A stretch of DNA of 64,000 nucleotides from Pseudomonas sp. B21-028 (GTDB lineage: Bacteria; Pseudomonadota; Gammaproteobacteria; Pseudomonadales; Pseudomonadaceae): contig NZ_CP087184.1 of NCBI RefSeq assembly GCF_024749045.1, positions 3,100,001 through 3,164,000 on the forward strand, written 5' to 3'. This document shows, piece by piece, positions 7,271-17,292 of the stretch. The notes below the pieces were generated by a model. The model worked only from the letters and a program-made list of their open reading frames with translations. It was not told the DNA's origin and did no database searches. Position numbers and translations under genes: made by a program. Numbering within the stretch: position 1 is the stretch's first letter; every line of letters starts with the position of its first letter.

Positions 7271-8905
7271 TTAGACCCGGAACTGTTTGAGCAGGCCGTT
7301 AAGCTGTTCGCTCAGTGCCTTGAGGCGTGTGCTGGCCAGGCTCGACTGTTCCGCCGCGATGGCGGTGCTGTGGGAAAGGCCGGCGGCTTGGGTGACGTTC
7401 TGGTTGATGTCCTCTACCACGTGGGCCTGTTGCAGGGTTGCACTGGCGATGGAGGCGTTCAGGCTGTTGAGATTGCGCAGGGCCTGGCCGATGGCATTGA
7501 GGCTGGCGCCCGCCAGGCCGGCCTGTTCGATGGTCAGTTGCGAGGCGCGGCTGCTGTCGCTGATGACTTTCACCGCGGCTTCGGAGTGAGTCTGCAGGCG
7601 TTCGATCATCCCCTGGATCTCGGCGGTGGACTTCTGTGTGCGCTGGGCCAGCAACCTCACCTCATCGGCCACCACGGCAAAGCCCCGGCCCTGTTCCCCG
7701 GCGCGAGCGGCCTCGATCGCGGCGTTGAGGGCCAGCAGGTTGGTCTGCTCGGCAATGGAGCGGATCACCTCCAGTACGCTGCCGATCTGGGTGCTTTCGC
7801 TGGCCAGGGTGCGAATCACCTCCACCGCCTGGTCGATGGTCTGGGACAGACGGTCGATCTGCTGCAAGCTGCCGTCGATGTTGACCTGGCCCTGCTGGGC
7901 CTGGGATTCGGCGTCGCGCATTTCACTGGCGGCGTGTTCAGCGTTCTTGGCGACGTCCTGCACGCCATAGGTCACTTCGTTGATGGCCGTGGCCACCAGC
8001 TCCATCTGTTGCGATTGCTGCTGGCTGCGTTCCTGGGCCTGGGCGGCGTCGCTCCCCAGTTCATTGGACGATTGCCCCAGCGCTCTGGCCGAGTCCTGCA
8101 ATTGGCTTATTACTTGGCGCAACTTGGTGGTAAACGCGTTGAAGTGTCGCGCCAGTTGGGTGACTTCATCCTGGCCATGGGTGTCGAGGGTGCGGGTCAG
8201 GTCGCTTTCACCGCTGGCAATATTGGCCATGGCATTCACCGTTTCCTGCAGAGGACGCACGATGCTGCGCACGATCAGAGTCAGCAGCAGGCTCATGATC
8301 AATACGATCGACAAGCCGACCAGCGAGGCCTTGATCAGTTGAGCCTGGAACTCGGCCTGCACGTCATCCACGTACACGCCCGAGCCGATGATCCAGCCCC
8401 AGGGTTCGAACAGTTTGACGTAGGAGGTTTTCGCGACCGGTGCCTCGGCCCCCGGTTTCGGCCACAGATAGTTCACCATCCCGGCGCCCTTGGCCTTGGC
8501 GATGGTGACCATCTCGTTGAACAGCGCGAAACCGTTCGGGTCGCGGACCGCCGAGAGGTTCTGGCCTTCGAGCTTCGGGTTGGTGGGGTGCATGACCATG
8601 ACCGGTGTCAGGTCATTGATCCAGAAATAGTCTGTCTCGTTGTAGCGCAGGCCACGCACGGCACTGAGAGCCTGCTTCTGGGCCGCTTCGCGGGTCAGGG
8701 TGCCAGCGGTTTCCAGGCCATGGTAATAGCTCAGCACGCCACTGGCGGTCTGGACCACATGTTCGGTTTTCTGCACCTTGGCTTGATAGAGATCGCCGTG
8801 GATCTGTTTCAGCATCAAGGCACCCAACGTGAATACCATCAAGATGGCCACGACGAGGATGAGCCACAAGCGTCGGCTGATCGACACATTGCGCAAGCTA
8901 TTCAT
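7271..8905 (-). CDS. Methyl-accepting chemotaxis protein with Cache sensor
   Basis: 544 aa. A first membrane helix (about 11-31) is followed by a single-Cache-type periplasmic domain containing [18 protein letters not shown] and [17 protein letters not shown]. Then come a second helix (about 192-212), HAMP, and a long methyl-accepting coiled coil whose hairpin tip reads [20 protein letters not shown]. It signals through CheA/CheW. Ligand unknown; the sensor resembles those of organic-acid receptors such as CtpM/PA2652, but that is inference. Confidence 0.9.
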   Translation of the reverse strand: MNSLRNVSISRRLWLILVVAILMVFTLGALMLKQIHGDLYQAKVQKTEHVVQTASGVLSYYHGLETAGTLTREAAQKQALSAVRGLRYNETDYFWINDLTPVMVMHPTNPKLEGQNLSAVRDPNGFALFNEMVTIAKAKGAGMVNYLWPKPGAEAPVAKTSYVKLFEPWGWIIGSGVYVDDVQAEFQAQLIKASLVGLSIVLIMSLLLTLIVRSIVRPLQETVNAMANIASGESDLTRTLDTHGQDEVTQLARHFNAFTTKLRQVISQLQDSARALGQSSNELGSDAAQAQERSQQQSQQMELVATAINEVTYGVQDVAKNAEHAASEMRDAESQAQQGQVNIDGSLQQIDRLSQTIDQAVEVIRTLASESTQIGSVLEVIRSIAEQTNLLALNAAIEAARAGEQGRGFAVVADEVRLLAQRTQKSTAEIQGMIERLQTHSEAAVKVISDSSRASQLTIEQAGLAGASLNAIGQALRNLNSLNASIASATLQQAHVVEDINQNVTQAAGLSHSTAIAAEQSSLASTRLKALSEQLNGLLKQFRV

Positions 8906-8964
8906 ACGCTGTCACTCCAGTTTCTTGTTCTTGTCATCCACGGCCGGTGGATCGCCCCCTGGGT

Positions 8965-8984
8965 CATAACGCGGCGGCGTTATG
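8965..8984. promoter_or_regulatory. Perfect inverted repeat in chemoreceptor/uppP intergenic region
   Basis: CATAACGC-GGCG-GCGTTATG is a perfect 8-bp inverted repeat about 60 bp upstream of the leftward chemoreceptor start, in the 249-bp divergent region shared with uppP. It may be a protein operator or a 5' UTR hairpin; no regulator can be named. Confidence 0.4.
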
Positions 8985-9154
8985 AGGGCTTGTCTGATAG
9001 GATTTCGGCCTCGCAACGCAAAACCTGAGGCTGTCTTTGATTTTTCATTGGTTTTTTGGGCAAGGGCGCAGGTATCGTGCACCCGCTGCGCGCACTGGCA
9101 TGACACTTGATTATCGATTGGGCTCTGCCTGACAGGGCCTTTCTTGGGGGATGA

Positions 9155-9985
9155 ATGGATTTGTGGACGGCCTTTCAGGCATTGATTCTTGGCATTGTAG
9201 AAGGTCTGACGGAGTTCCTGCCGATTTCCAGCACGGGACACCAGATCATTGCCGCCGACTTGCTTGGGTTCGGTGGGGAACGGGCCATGGCGTTCAACAT
9301 CATCATCCAGTTGGGGGCGATCCTGGCGGTGGTCTGGGAGTTCCGGCGCAAGATCTTCGACGTGGTACTGGGTTTGCCCACCCAACCCGGTGCCCGGCGG
9401 TTTACCGCTAACCTGCTGGTGGCCTTCCTGCCCGCCGTGGTGCTGGGCGTGCTGTTTGCCGATCTGATCCACGAATACCTGTTCAACCCCATCACCGTGG
9501 CCGCCGCGCTGGTGGTGGGTGGTTTTGTCATGCTGTGGGCTGAGCGGCGCCAGCATGAGGTGCACGCCGAAACGGTGGACGAGATCACCTGGAAAGACGC
9601 GCTCAAGGTCGGTCTGGCCCAATGCCTGGCGATGATTCCCGGTACCTCCCGTTCCGGATCGACCATCATTGGCGGGTTGCTGTTCGGACTTTCGCGCAAG
9701 ACCGCGACCGAGTTCTCCTTCTTCCTGGCCATGCCGACCATGGTGGGCGCGGCTGTCTACTCGGGCTACAAATACCGCGCACTCTTCGTACCGGCGGATT
9801 TCCCGGTGTTCGCCATCGGTTTTGTCACCGCGTTCATCTTCGCCATGATCGCGGTCAGGGGACTGCTGCGGTTCATCGCCAGCCACAGCTACGCGGTGTT
9901 CGCCTGGTATCGGATCGTGTTCGGCTTGTTGATCCTGGCGACCTGGCAATTCGGTTGGGTCGACTGGACGACGGCCCATCCATGA
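9155..9985 (+). CDS. uppP: Undecaprenyl-diphosphate phosphatase (BacA/UppP)
   Basis: 276 aa polytopic inner-membrane enzyme that recycles undecaprenyl pyrophosphate to the monophosphate carrier for peptidoglycan and O-antigen synthesis. It carries the family motifs [14 protein letters not shown] (16-29) and PGTSRSG (162-168). Length is normal. The stop overlaps the next start (ATGA), so the DUF1294 gene is translationally coupled. Confidence 0.95.
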   Translation: MDLWTAFQALILGIVEGLTEFLPISSTGHQIIAADLLGFGGERAMAFNIIIQLGAILAVVWEFRRKIFDVVLGLPTQPGARRFTANLLVAFLPAVVLGVLFADLIHEYLFNPITVAAALVVGGFVMLWAERRQHEVHAETVDEITWKDALKVGLAQCLAMIPGTSRSGSTIIGGLLFGLSRKTATEFSFFLAMPTMVGAAVYSGYKYRALFVPADFPVFAIGFVTAFIFAMIAVRGLLRFIASHSYAVFAWYRIVFGLLILATWQFGWVDWTTAHP

Positions 9986-10410
9986 ATGATTCGGGCGTAC
10001 GCAGACACACTGCCGGCAATACCGGTGGAGCGGTGCAGAACCTGCGGCTCAAGTTGATCGTGTTCGGGCTGCTGTGCGCACTGCCGCTGACGGGCTCGCT
10101 GCTGCTCGGGTTGCAGGAGGCGTCATGGGTGCCGTTGACGGCCTATGGGATCGTCAGCGTCGTGGCGTTCCTGCTGTACTGGAGTGACAAGCGCAAGGCG
10201 CGCTCCGACGCCTGGCGCACCCCCGAGAACGTACTGCACGCCGTGGAGCTGGCCGGCGGTTGGCCCGGGGCGTTGCTGGCCCAGCAGGTCTTTCGACACA
10301 AGACCCGCAAGGTGTCGTTCCAGGTGGTGTTCTGGTTCATCGTGCTGCTGCATCAGGCGTTCTGGGTCGACCAGCTGTTCCTGGGCGGTCATCTGCTGGC
10401 CTGGGTTTAA
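9982..10410 (+). CDS. DUF1294 family membrane protein
   Basis: 142 aa from an ATG overlapping the uppP stop by 4 nt. Two hydrophobic segments in the N-terminal half (about 23-65) are followed by the conserved [20 protein letters not shown] and [19 protein letters not shown] stretches of DUF1294, then a C-terminal hydrophobic helix. Function unknown. Some relatives are fused to a cold-shock domain; this one is not. Confidence 0.85.
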   Translation: MNDSGVRRHTAGNTGGAVQNLRLKLIVFGLLCALPLTGSLLLGLQEASWVPLTAYGIVSVVAFLLYWSDKRKARSDAWRTPENVLHAVELAGGWPGALLAQQVFRHKTRKVSFQVVFWFIVLLHQAFWVDQLFLGGHLLAWV

Positions 10411-10412
10411 TA

Positions 10413-10766
10413 TCACGGCAATAGCAAACCGACCTGCGTGCGCTTGGGCAGCTTGCTGACCACCAGTTGGTGGGAGCGCCGCAGCAGGCCATGCAGTTCT
10501 TCAGCCCCCAAGGGGTAGGGCGTGTGCATGATGATCCATTGCGCTCGCGCCAGGTACGGGGCGGGATGGATGCCCGGTCGGTCGCAATGTCCCAGGAACA
10601 GATCCTTGTCGACCTTGAACGCCAATGAGTCGCTGCGCAGCCCCTGCAGGGCGAACATCTTGTTCCCGGCGATGGAAAACACCCGCACGCCACCCCATTT
10701 GTAATCTTCCCTGGCGCCAGGCAAGCCCAGGCAGAACCGTGCGACGTCCTCTTCGCTCAAACTCAT
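10413..10766 (-). CDS. MmcQ/YjbR family DNA-binding-like protein
   Basis: 117 aa from ATG at 10766 (product MSLSEEDVARFCLGLPGARE), which overlaps the LysR stop as ATGA. YjbR-fold features are visible: PGAREDYKWGGVRVFSIAGNK and a C-terminal LRRSHQLVVSKLPKRTQ. The family has a double-wing fold related to type III secretion chaperones and possible DNA binding, but no defined role. It is co-transcribed with the LysR gene and converges on the DUF1294 gene. Confidence 0.85.
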   Translation of the reverse strand: MSLSEEDVARFCLGLPGAREDYKWGGVRVFSIAGNKMFALQGLRSDSLAFKVDKDLFLGHCDRPGIHPAPYLARAQWIIMHTPYPLGAEELHGLLRRSHQLVVSKLPKRTQVGLLLP

Positions 10767-11671
10767 AACGTCCTTTCTCCACACCGATTGAAGGCTTCCA
10801 CCAGATGGTCAAGCCATGCGCGTACCGCCGGCAACATGCCCCGGCGATGGGGATAGACCGCCTGCAGCCAGCCATCGGGCAGCGACCATCCCGGTAACAA
10901 TTCCACCAGTGTGCCGTCCTTCAGCTCCTGCTCGCAATACATGCTCGGCAACAAGGTAAAGCCCAGGCCGGCGAGGACGCAGGCGTGACGGACAATGAAA
11001 TCGTCAATGCCCAGGCGGGCCTCGAGGGCCAATTCAGCGATCTGCCCGTCGGTGCTGTGCAGGCGCAGATGCACCAGACGATCGCTCTCAAGGGCTCCGA
11101 GCACCGGGACCTGTTTGAGGTCTTCGGGGGTTTCGATCCGCCGCCCTTCGACGAAGGCCGGGCTGGCGACCATGATCAACCGTGCCTGACGCAATCGGCG
11201 GGTCATCAGCAGCGGGTCTTCGTCACCCAGGTCGCGCACGCGCAACGCTACGTCGATGCCCTCGCTCACCAGGTCGACACGGCGATTGACCAGGATCACC
11301 TCCAGTTGGACCTGGGGATATTTTTCCAGGAAATCGGCCACCACCCCGGCCAGGATTTCGTGGGCCAGCCCCACCGGACTTGAAACCCGAAGCCGGCCAC
11401 GGGGCGCGCTGGACATGCTCGCCACCGCTTCGTCGGCCATTTCCGCCTCCAGCAACATGGCCTGGCAATGGCGCAGGTAACGTTCGCCCACCGCCGTCAG
11501 TTTCAATTGACGGGTGGTACGTTGCAGCAGGCGGGCGCCGAGGCGGTCTTCCAGTTCGGCAATGCGCCTGGACAGTCGCGACTTGGGGATGCCAAGGGTG
11601 CGGCCGGCTGCGGCGAAGCCACCGGCTTCGACGACTTTGGCGAAATAATAGAGATCGTTGAGGTCTTGCAT
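10763..11671 (-). CDS. LysR-family transcriptional regulator
   Basis: 302 aa from ATG at 11671 (product MQDLNDLYYFAKVVEAGGFA), preferred over a longer frame because the winged helix-turn-helix starts at once. HTH helices lie at about 17-40 (AAAGRTLGIPKSRLSRRIAE); the effector domain follows. It is divergent from azoR across 128 bp, the usual layout for a LysR regulator of a quinone or azo-reductase, so azoR is its probable target. Confidence 0.9.
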   Translation of the reverse strand: MQDLNDLYYFAKVVEAGGFAAAGRTLGIPKSRLSRRIAELEDRLGARLLQRTTRQLKLTAVGERYLRHCQAMLLEAEMADEAVASMSSAPRGRLRVSSPVGLAHEILAGVVADFLEKYPQVQLEVILVNRRVDLVSEGIDVALRVRDLGDEDPLLMTRRLRQARLIMVASPAFVEGRRIETPEDLKQVPVLGALESDRLVHLRLHSTDGQIAELALEARLGIDDFIVRHACVLAGLGFTLLPSMYCEQELKDGTLVELLPGWSLPDGWLQAVYPHRRGMLPAVRAWLDHLVEAFNRCGERTL

Positions 11672-11799
11672 GGCGCGCTCTATTGTCCTATCAGTGGAAC
11701 GAACTATCGCATCATTGCGGGCTAATCGGCCATTGGTTTCATCGGTAGGATGGTCTCCATTCGATCGCCCGGTAGCGATCCTCATTGGAGAGCATTCAT

Positions 11800-12408
11800 A
11801 TGAAACTTCTGCACATCGATTCGAGCATCCTTGGCGACAACTCCGCCTCCCGCCAGTTGAGCCGTGACGTGGTCGAGGCCTGGAAAGACGCCGAAGCAGA
11901 CGTGGTCGTGACCTATCGCGACCTGGCCGCCGATGCGATCAGTCACTTTTCCGCACAGACGCTGGTTGCGGCCGGTACCAGCGCTGAACTGCGTGACGCC
12001 GCGCTGCAGCACGAAGCCGACCTCAGCGCCGCTACGATGACTGAGTTCCTCGCGGCGGATGCGGTCGTGATCGCGGCCCCGATGTACAACTTCACCGTCC
12101 CGACCCAGCTCAAAGCCTGGATCGACCGCATCGCCGTGGCGGGGCAGACGTTCAGCTACACCGAAGCCGGCCCGCAAGGCCTGTGTGGCGGCAAAAAACT
12201 GGTGATTGTCTCCACTGCCGGCGGCCTGCATGCTGGCCAGCCGAGCGGTGTGGGCCATGAAGACTATCTGAAGCTGCTGTTTGGTTTCCTTGGCATCACC
12301 GACATCGAAATCGTCCGCGCCGAGGGCCTGGCCTACGGGGATGACATGCGCAACAAGGCCATGAGCGAAGCCAAGGCGCAGATCGGCGAACAGTTCGCTG
12401 CCGCGTAA
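11800..12408 (+). CDS. azoR: FMN-dependent NADH-azoreductase / quinone reductase
   Basis: 202 aa flavodoxin-like protein. ATG at 11800 has GGAGAG upstream. Motifs include the phosphate-binding [13 protein letters not shown] near residue 8-20, the [18 protein letters not shown] flavin-site segment (about 94-111) and the STAGG turn. It reduces quinones and azo compounds with two NADH-dependent electron pairs, protecting against thiol-reactive electrophiles. A divergent LysR gene probably controls it. Confidence 0.92.
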   Translation: MKLLHIDSSILGDNSASRQLSRDVVEAWKDAEADVVVTYRDLAADAISHFSAQTLVAAGTSAELRDAALQHEADLSAATMTEFLAADAVVIAAPMYNFTVPTQLKAWIDRIAVAGQTFSYTEAGPQGLCGGKKLVIVSTAGGLHAGQPSGVGHEDYLKLLFGFLGITDIEIVRAEGLAYGDDMRNKAMSEAKAQIGEQFAAA

Positions 12409-12438
12409 GGCTTGCACAGAGTCATCAAGCCCTGAAAT

Positions 12439-12650
12439 CCCTGTGGGAGCGAGCCCTGCTCGCGATGACGGTGTACCAGTCATCCCTATGCTGACTGTCC
12501 CACCGCTTTCGCGAGCAGGCTCGCTCCCACACGGGTTTTTGGGTGACCGTGAGATTTGCATTCACTACCAATCTACGGTGGGAGCGAGCCCTGCTCGCGA
12601 TGACGGTGTATCAGTCACCTCCATGCTGACTGTCCATAGCTTTCGCGTTT
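12439..12650. repeat. Three REP elements plus a truncated fourth after azoR
   Basis: REP cores at 12441-12473, 12505-12534 and 12577-12608. Two share an extra C (GAGCCCTGCTCGCG). The sequence TTTCGCG at about 12641 looks like the start of a fourth core that breaks off into unrelated DNA. It lies in the 402-bp azoR-hydrolase gap; the remainder carries only the hydrolase promoter region. Confidence 0.88.
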
Positions 12651-12810
12651 TGGGTGGCGGTGAGAGTAGCGTCACCCCCTTTGACATTGATGAATATCGA
12701 AACCTTCATGAAACGCTGTATTCTGCTTATCGGGCTTTTGGCGTAGGCCATGCAAGTCCAGGCAGCGAGCGACGGGGCCTTCCTGTCCGCTGGTGAAGGT
12801 GGATGATTCG

Positions 12811-13848
12811 ATGATGCGTCTTGGTGCAGGGTTACTGCTTTGCCTGCTTGGCAGTCTGGTTACGGTGCAGGCCGCACCGGCGTTGCACCCCAATTGGAGT
12901 GCCGGCTTCCATGAGCTGAGCTTTCTCGATCCGCTGGATCACCAGCCGATGCACGCCATCGCTTTTTATCCGTCTATCGCCAGGGAGCAGACCAGCCAAC
13001 TGGGCGGCTACCAGATCGACGCCGCGCCGGACGCCCGGATTGCCATCGGCCGCTTTCCCATGTTGATGCTCTCCCACGGCAACACCGGTACACCGCTGGC
13101 CCTGCACGATCTGGCGACTTCACTGGCGCGCAAGGGGTTCGTCGTGGTCGCGGTGATCCACCCTGGCGACAATGCCCAGGACCACAGCCGGCTGGGAACC
13201 CTGAGCAACCTTTACGGGCGGCCGATCCAGATTTCCGAGGCCATCACCGCGACCCTTAACGATCCGATGCTGTCGCCGTTCGTCAATGCTACGCAGGTGG
13301 GGGTGATCGGCTATTCCGCAGGTGGAGAAACCGCACTGATCCTGTCCGGCGCCACGCCGGATCTCAATCGCCTGCGCCGGTATTGCCAGGAGCGGCCGGA
13401 CGACCGTGACGCCTGCAACACCCAGGGTGAACTGATTGCCGACCGCGACGATCTGCAACCGATGGCCGACCCCAGGGTCCGGGCATTGCTGTTGATGGCG
13501 CCGTTGAGCCTGAAGTTCGGTCGCCATACCCTGGCTGACGTCCATGTGCCGGTGCTGTTGTACAGCGGCGATGGCGACAAACTGGTGGCCTTCGACAAGA
13601 ATGCCGCCGCCCTGGCCCGCAAGCTGCCCACCGCGCCGGATTTCAAGACCCTGGCCGGAGCAGGGCACTTTGTCTTCCTGGCGCCCTGCACCGATGAGCA
13701 GATTGCCGCGATGCCTGCGTTGTGCACCGATGCCGACGGTGTCGACCGCAAGGACATCCACCGCACGATGATTTCCGAAGCGGGACGTTTCTTCAGTCAG
13801 GCCCTGAGCAAGCCGACCCCGGCCGGTATGCGCACGGCCGATCAGTAA
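12811..13848 (+). CDS. Secreted alpha/beta hydrolase (dienelactone/PAF-AH-like)
   Basis: 345 aa from ATG at 12811 (AGGTGG upstream); an in-frame GTG at 12793 is less likely. An N-terminal signal peptide (MMRLGAGLLLCLLGSLVTVQA) is present. The fold shows LMLSHGNTG as oxyanion region, GYSAGGETAL with the nucleophilic Ser, YSGDGDKLV with the probable Asp, and GAGHFVFLAPC with the His. Substrate unknown. Its last 7 nt overlap the convergent MFS gene. Confidence 0.85.
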   Translation: MMRLGAGLLLCLLGSLVTVQAAPALHPNWSAGFHELSFLDPLDHQPMHAIAFYPSIAREQTSQLGGYQIDAAPDARIAIGRFPMLMLSHGNTGTPLALHDLATSLARKGFVVVAVIHPGDNAQDHSRLGTLSNLYGRPIQISEAITATLNDPMLSPFVNATQVGVIGYSAGGETALILSGATPDLNRLRRYCQERPDDRDACNTQGELIADRDDLQPMADPRVRALLLMAPLSLKFGRHTLADVHVPVLLYSGDGDKLVAFDKNAAALARKLPTAPDFKTLAGAGHFVFLAPCTDEQIAAMPALCTDADGVDRKDIHRTMISEAGRFFSQALSKPTPAGMRTADQ

Positions 13849-15035
13849 GGGGCTTGCTCGGCGCGTCGACGCAGCAGCAGGGTCAACCCCAGCCCGGTGA
13901 CCGACAGTAGGGCGGCGCAGAAAAAGATCGACGAATAGCCCATGTTCAACGCCACCGCCCCCATCAATGGCCCGGCAATCGCCAGGGCCAGGTCGAAGAA
14001 CACCGCATAGGCGCTCAACCCCGCGCCACGGCTGGTGTTCGGCACTTGCTTGATGGCTTCCACCCCGAGCGCCGGATACACCAGCGACAACCCGAAACCC
14101 GCCAGCCCGGCGCCTACCAATGCGAATGCGGGGGAAGGCGCCAGCCAGAGCAACACCAGCCCCAAGGTTTCGATACTCATGCACGCAATGGCCGAGTTGA
14201 AACCACCGAAGCGGGCAATGCTGGAAATGAACAGCAAGCGCGAAAGAATGAAGCAGATACCGAATACCGTCAGGCACCACGCCGCGCCGATCCAGCCACG
14301 ACTGACATAAAACAGGGTAATGAACGTGGTGAGAGTGCCGTAGCCGATCGAGGCAAGGCTCAGGCTGGCCCCGTACGGCGCAATACGTCCGAACACGGCC
14401 CGGAAGGGCAGGCGTTCGCCACGGACTACCGGTACCGAAGGTTTGTTACGGATCAACAACAGCGCCGCGCCGGCCAACAGCGACAGCGCGATCCCCAGGC
14501 TGCTGAAGCCCAGGTCACCCACCATCACCACCCCCAGCGGGGCTCCGATGGCAATGGCGCCGTAGGACGCAATGCCGTTCCAGGAGATCGCACGGGCCGT
14601 GTGCTCCACGCCGACCTGGCCCATGCACCAACTGATGGTGCCAACGCCAATCAAGCCCTGGGCCACGCCAAGCAGCAAGCGGCCGACGATCAGGATCACC
14701 AGACTCGGCAGCGGCAGGCTTTGCAGCAAGGTCGAGATCAACGTCAGCACACCGCTGAGCAGAATGCCCGACAAACCGTAGACAATTGCCCGCTTGGTCC
14801 CGACGCTGTCCGACACCCGCCCGGCCATGGGGCGGCTGAGCAGGGTCGCCAGGTACTGCGAACCGATGGTCAGCCCGGCCACCACCGCACTGAAGCCCAA
14901 CTGTTCATGGACATAACCCGGCAACACCGCAATCGGCAGACCGATGCAGAGGAAGGCGATGAAGGTATAGAAAACGATGGAGACGATCTGCAACGTGATC
15001 GACAGGGAGCTGGGGGTGGCTTGCGGCGTAGACAT
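13842..15035 (-). CDS. YhhS-type MFS transporter
   Basis: 397 aa, about twelve transmembrane helices. Conserved stretches match E. coli YhhS closely: IGLPIAVLPGYVHEQLGFSA, LATLLSRPMAGRVSDSVGTK (typical MFS loop 2-3 motif), RAISWNGIASYGAIAIGAPLG and LVYPALGVEAIKQVP. YhhS is linked to glyphosate/arabinose-type efflux in some reports, but the physiological substrate is not established. Confidence 0.87.
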   Translation of the reverse strand: MSTPQATPSSLSITLQIVSIVFYTFIAFLCIGLPIAVLPGYVHEQLGFSAVVAGLTIGSQYLATLLSRPMAGRVSDSVGTKRAIVYGLSGILLSGVLTLISTLLQSLPLPSLVILIVGRLLLGVAQGLIGVGTISWCMGQVGVEHTARAISWNGIASYGAIAIGAPLGVVMVGDLGFSSLGIALSLLAGAALLLIRNKPSVPVVRGERLPFRAVFGRIAPYGASLSLASIGYGTLTTFITLFYVSRGWIGAAWCLTVFGICFILSRLLFISSIARFGGFNSAIACMSIETLGLVLLWLAPSPAFALVGAGLAGFGLSLVYPALGVEAIKQVPNTSRGAGLSAYAVFFDLALAIAGPLMGAVALNMGYSSIFFCAALLSVTGLGLTLLLRRRAEQAPY

Positions 15036-15139
15036 AGGCTCGTTCGCGGGCGGCGGCAGGAGAGCCTCATCATGGCCCGGGGTGGGAATAAAAGAAAGCT
15101 GGCTAACTAAATACGCGGACGAAGGTCACCGCAAATCCT

Positions 15140-15235
15140 TTGTGGGAGCGGGCTTGCTCGCGATGGCGGTGTGTCAGTTGATCAATATGTCGGCTGACAT
15201 ACTGCCATCGCGAGCAGGCTCGCTCCCACAGGGGG
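15140..15235. repeat. Inverted REP pair
   Basis: REP cores at 15140-15170 and 15202-15234 in opposite orientation, between the MFS gene promoter and the ybiT terminator. Confidence 0.9.
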
Positions 15236-15251
15236 CTGTGTTCTTGAAATG

Positions 15252-15283
15252 AAAAAGCCCCGTCACATTGGACAGGGCTTTTC
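15252..15283 (-). terminator. Intrinsic terminator of ybiT
   Basis: AAAAGCCC (15253-15260) pairs with GGGCTTTT (15275-15282), with a smaller inner stem. The minus strand has a T-run after the stem. It ends transcription 20 nt beyond the ybiT stop; the symmetric A/T flanks could make it bidirectional. Confidence 0.85.
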
Positions 15284-15303
15284 ACTTGCAGCTCGAGGCT
15301 GAC

Positions 15304-16890
15304 TTAGAACATCACACCCTGGCTGCGCAGGTAGTCATCATAGGTACCGCTGAAGTCGACCACGCCATCCGCGCTCAGCTCGATGATGCGGGTGGCCAGG
15401 GACGAGACGAACTCACGGTCGTGGCTGACGAAGATCAGCGTGCCCGGGTAGTTCTCCAGCGCCAGGTTCAGCGCTTCGATGGATTCCATGTCCAGGTGGT
15501 TGGTAGGTTCGTCCATCACCAGTACGTTCGGCTTCTGCAGGATCAGCTTGCCGAACAGCATGCGGCCCTGTTCGCCACCGGAGATGACCTTGACCGACTT
15601 GAGGATCTCGTCGTTGGAAAACAGCATGCGGCCCAAGGTGCCACGGATCATCTGTTCACCCTGGGTCCACTGGCCCATCCAGTCGAACAGGCTGACATCG
15701 TCGGCGAAGTCATGGGCATGGTCCTGGGCGTAGTAGCCCAGCTCCGCGCTCTCGGTCCACTTCACCGAGCCGGCGTCCGGCGCCAGCTCGCCCATCAGGG
15801 TACGCAACAAGGTGGTCTTGCCGATACCGTTGGGGCCAATGATCGCCACGCGTTCGCCGGCTTCGACGGTGAAGCTGAAGTTCTTGAACAGAGTCTTGCC
15901 ATCGAAACCCTTGGACATGCGCTCGATGGTCACCGCCTGGCGGTGCAGTTTCTTGGTCTGCTCGAAGCGGATGAACGGGCTTACGCGGCTCGATGGCTTG
16001 ACCTCGGCGAGCTGGATCTTGTCGATCTGCTTGGCGCGGGAGGTGGCCTGCTTGGCTTTCGAGGCGTTGGCCGAGAAGCGGCTGACGAAGGTCTGCAGCT
16101 CGGCGATCTGGGCTTTCTTCTTGGCGTTGTCCGACAGCAACTGCTCGCGGGACTGGGTCGCGGCGATCATGTATTCGTCGTAGTTGCCCGGGAACAGGCG
16201 CAGCTCGCCGTAGTCCAGGTCGGCCATGTGGGTGCAGACGCTGTTCAGGAAGTGCCGGTCGTGGGAAATGATGATCATGGTGCTGTTACGCGCCGTGAGA
16301 ATGTTTTCCAGCCAGCGGATGGTGTTGATGTCCAGGTGGTTGGTCGGTTCGTCGAGCAACAGCACTTCCGGATCGGAGAACAGTGCCTGGGCGAGCAGCA
16401 CCCGCAGTTTCCAGCCTGGCGCGACTTCGGTCATCGGGCCGAAATGCTGCTCCAGCGGAATACCCAGGCCCAGCAACAGCTCACCGGCGCGGGATTCGGC
16501 GGTGTAGCCGTCCATTTCGGCGAACTCGGTTTCCAGCTCGGCCACGGCCATGCCGTCTTCTTCGGTCATTTCCGGCAGCGAATAGATGCGATCGCGCTCG
16601 GCCTTGACCTTCCACAGCTCTTCGTGACCCATGATCACGGTGTCGATGACAGTGAATTGCTCGTAGGCGAACTGGTCCTGGCGCAATTTGCCCAGGCGTA
16701 CGTTCGGCTCGAGCATGACTTGGCCGCCGGACGGCTCGAGGTCGTCGCCGAGGATTTTCATGAAGGTCGACTTGCCGCAACCGTTGGCGCCGATCAGGCC
16801 GTAGCGGTTGCCCGCGCCGAATTTGACAGAGACGTTTTCGAACAGCGGCTTGGCGCCGAACTGCATCGTGATGTTAGCTGTAGAGATCAA
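15304..16890 (-). CDS. ybiT: ABC-F ATPase YbiT
   Basis: 528 aa soluble ABC-F protein with two nucleotide-binding domains. Walker A motifs are GANGCGKST and GPNGIGKTT; two [15 protein letters not shown] Walker B motifs are present. The interdomain linker is rich in Lys/Ala (residues about 245-290). ABC-F proteins bind the ribosomal E site and relieve particular stalls or resist antibiotics. The N-terminus and architecture match YbiT rather than EttA or Uup. It is monocistronic, with its own terminator. Confidence 0.92.
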   Translation of the reverse strand: MISTANITMQFGAKPLFENVSVKFGAGNRYGLIGANGCGKSTFMKILGDDLEPSGGQVMLEPNVRLGKLRQDQFAYEQFTVIDTVIMGHEELWKVKAERDRIYSLPEMTEEDGMAVAELETEFAEMDGYTAESRAGELLLGLGIPLEQHFGPMTEVAPGWKLRVLLAQALFSDPEVLLLDEPTNHLDINTIRWLENILTARNSTMIIISHDRHFLNSVCTHMADLDYGELRLFPGNYDEYMIAATQSREQLLSDNAKKKAQIAELQTFVSRFSANASKAKQATSRAKQIDKIQLAEVKPSSRVSPFIRFEQTKKLHRQAVTIERMSKGFDGKTLFKNFSFTVEAGERVAIIGPNGIGKTTLLRTLMGELAPDAGSVKWTESAELGYYAQDHAHDFADDVSLFDWMGQWTQGEQMIRGTLGRMLFSNDEILKSVKVISGGEQGRMLFGKLILQKPNVLVMDEPTNHLDMESIEALNLALENYPGTLIFVSHDREFVSSLATRIIELSADGVVDFSGTYDDYLRSQGVMF

Positions 16891-17292
16891 AGGTTTATCC
16901 TGCGGAACATTCAGAGTAGCTAAGGGTGCGGCAGTACCTGTTCAGTACCTGTCTGCGCCGATCCGCAACCGTGCAAGGCGGCGCGGTCACAAGCGCAAGG
17001 GTCCATCCGGCATAAGAGGACAGCAGCATACGAAGCGCCGGGCCCGAGTGGATGTGCGCGAAACCGGGTTCACGGTGTCGGCCAAAAGGGGGGCGCACAA
17101 TATTTGGCGGCGATTGTACTGATCTGGCCGCGTTAACGATAGGGTATTGCCTGGGCAAGACGGTTTTTCACAAATGAGGATAACTTTCAGTTACAACCTG
17201 TGGCTAAAATGCCACCTTTCAGCTGCCATCCCTTTTTGCCGCTTGGTTGGCCAGGGACGCGACCTGTTCACTCCACTAGTGTGACGGACTCC
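16891..17292. other. Divergent intergenic region ybiT-lpxO
   Basis: About 400 bp containing the promoters for leftward ybiT and rightward lpxO. No RNA gene, repeat or convincing small ORF was found. In-frame codons upstream of the lpxO GTG exist (to about 17200) but are not conserved-looking. The A+T-rich stretch at about 17168-17190 is a plausible lpxO promoter. Confidence 0.45.

Noticed and set aside
7241..9028. A 595-codon plus-strand frame opposite the chemoreceptor gene
   Set aside because: Shadow of the methyl-accepting protein; no family features and starts inside a REP region.
17200..17292. N-terminal extension of LpxO from an upstream ATG
   Set aside because: The added 31 residues are unlike any LpxO, whereas the GTG at 17293 gives the conserved membrane-anchor start.
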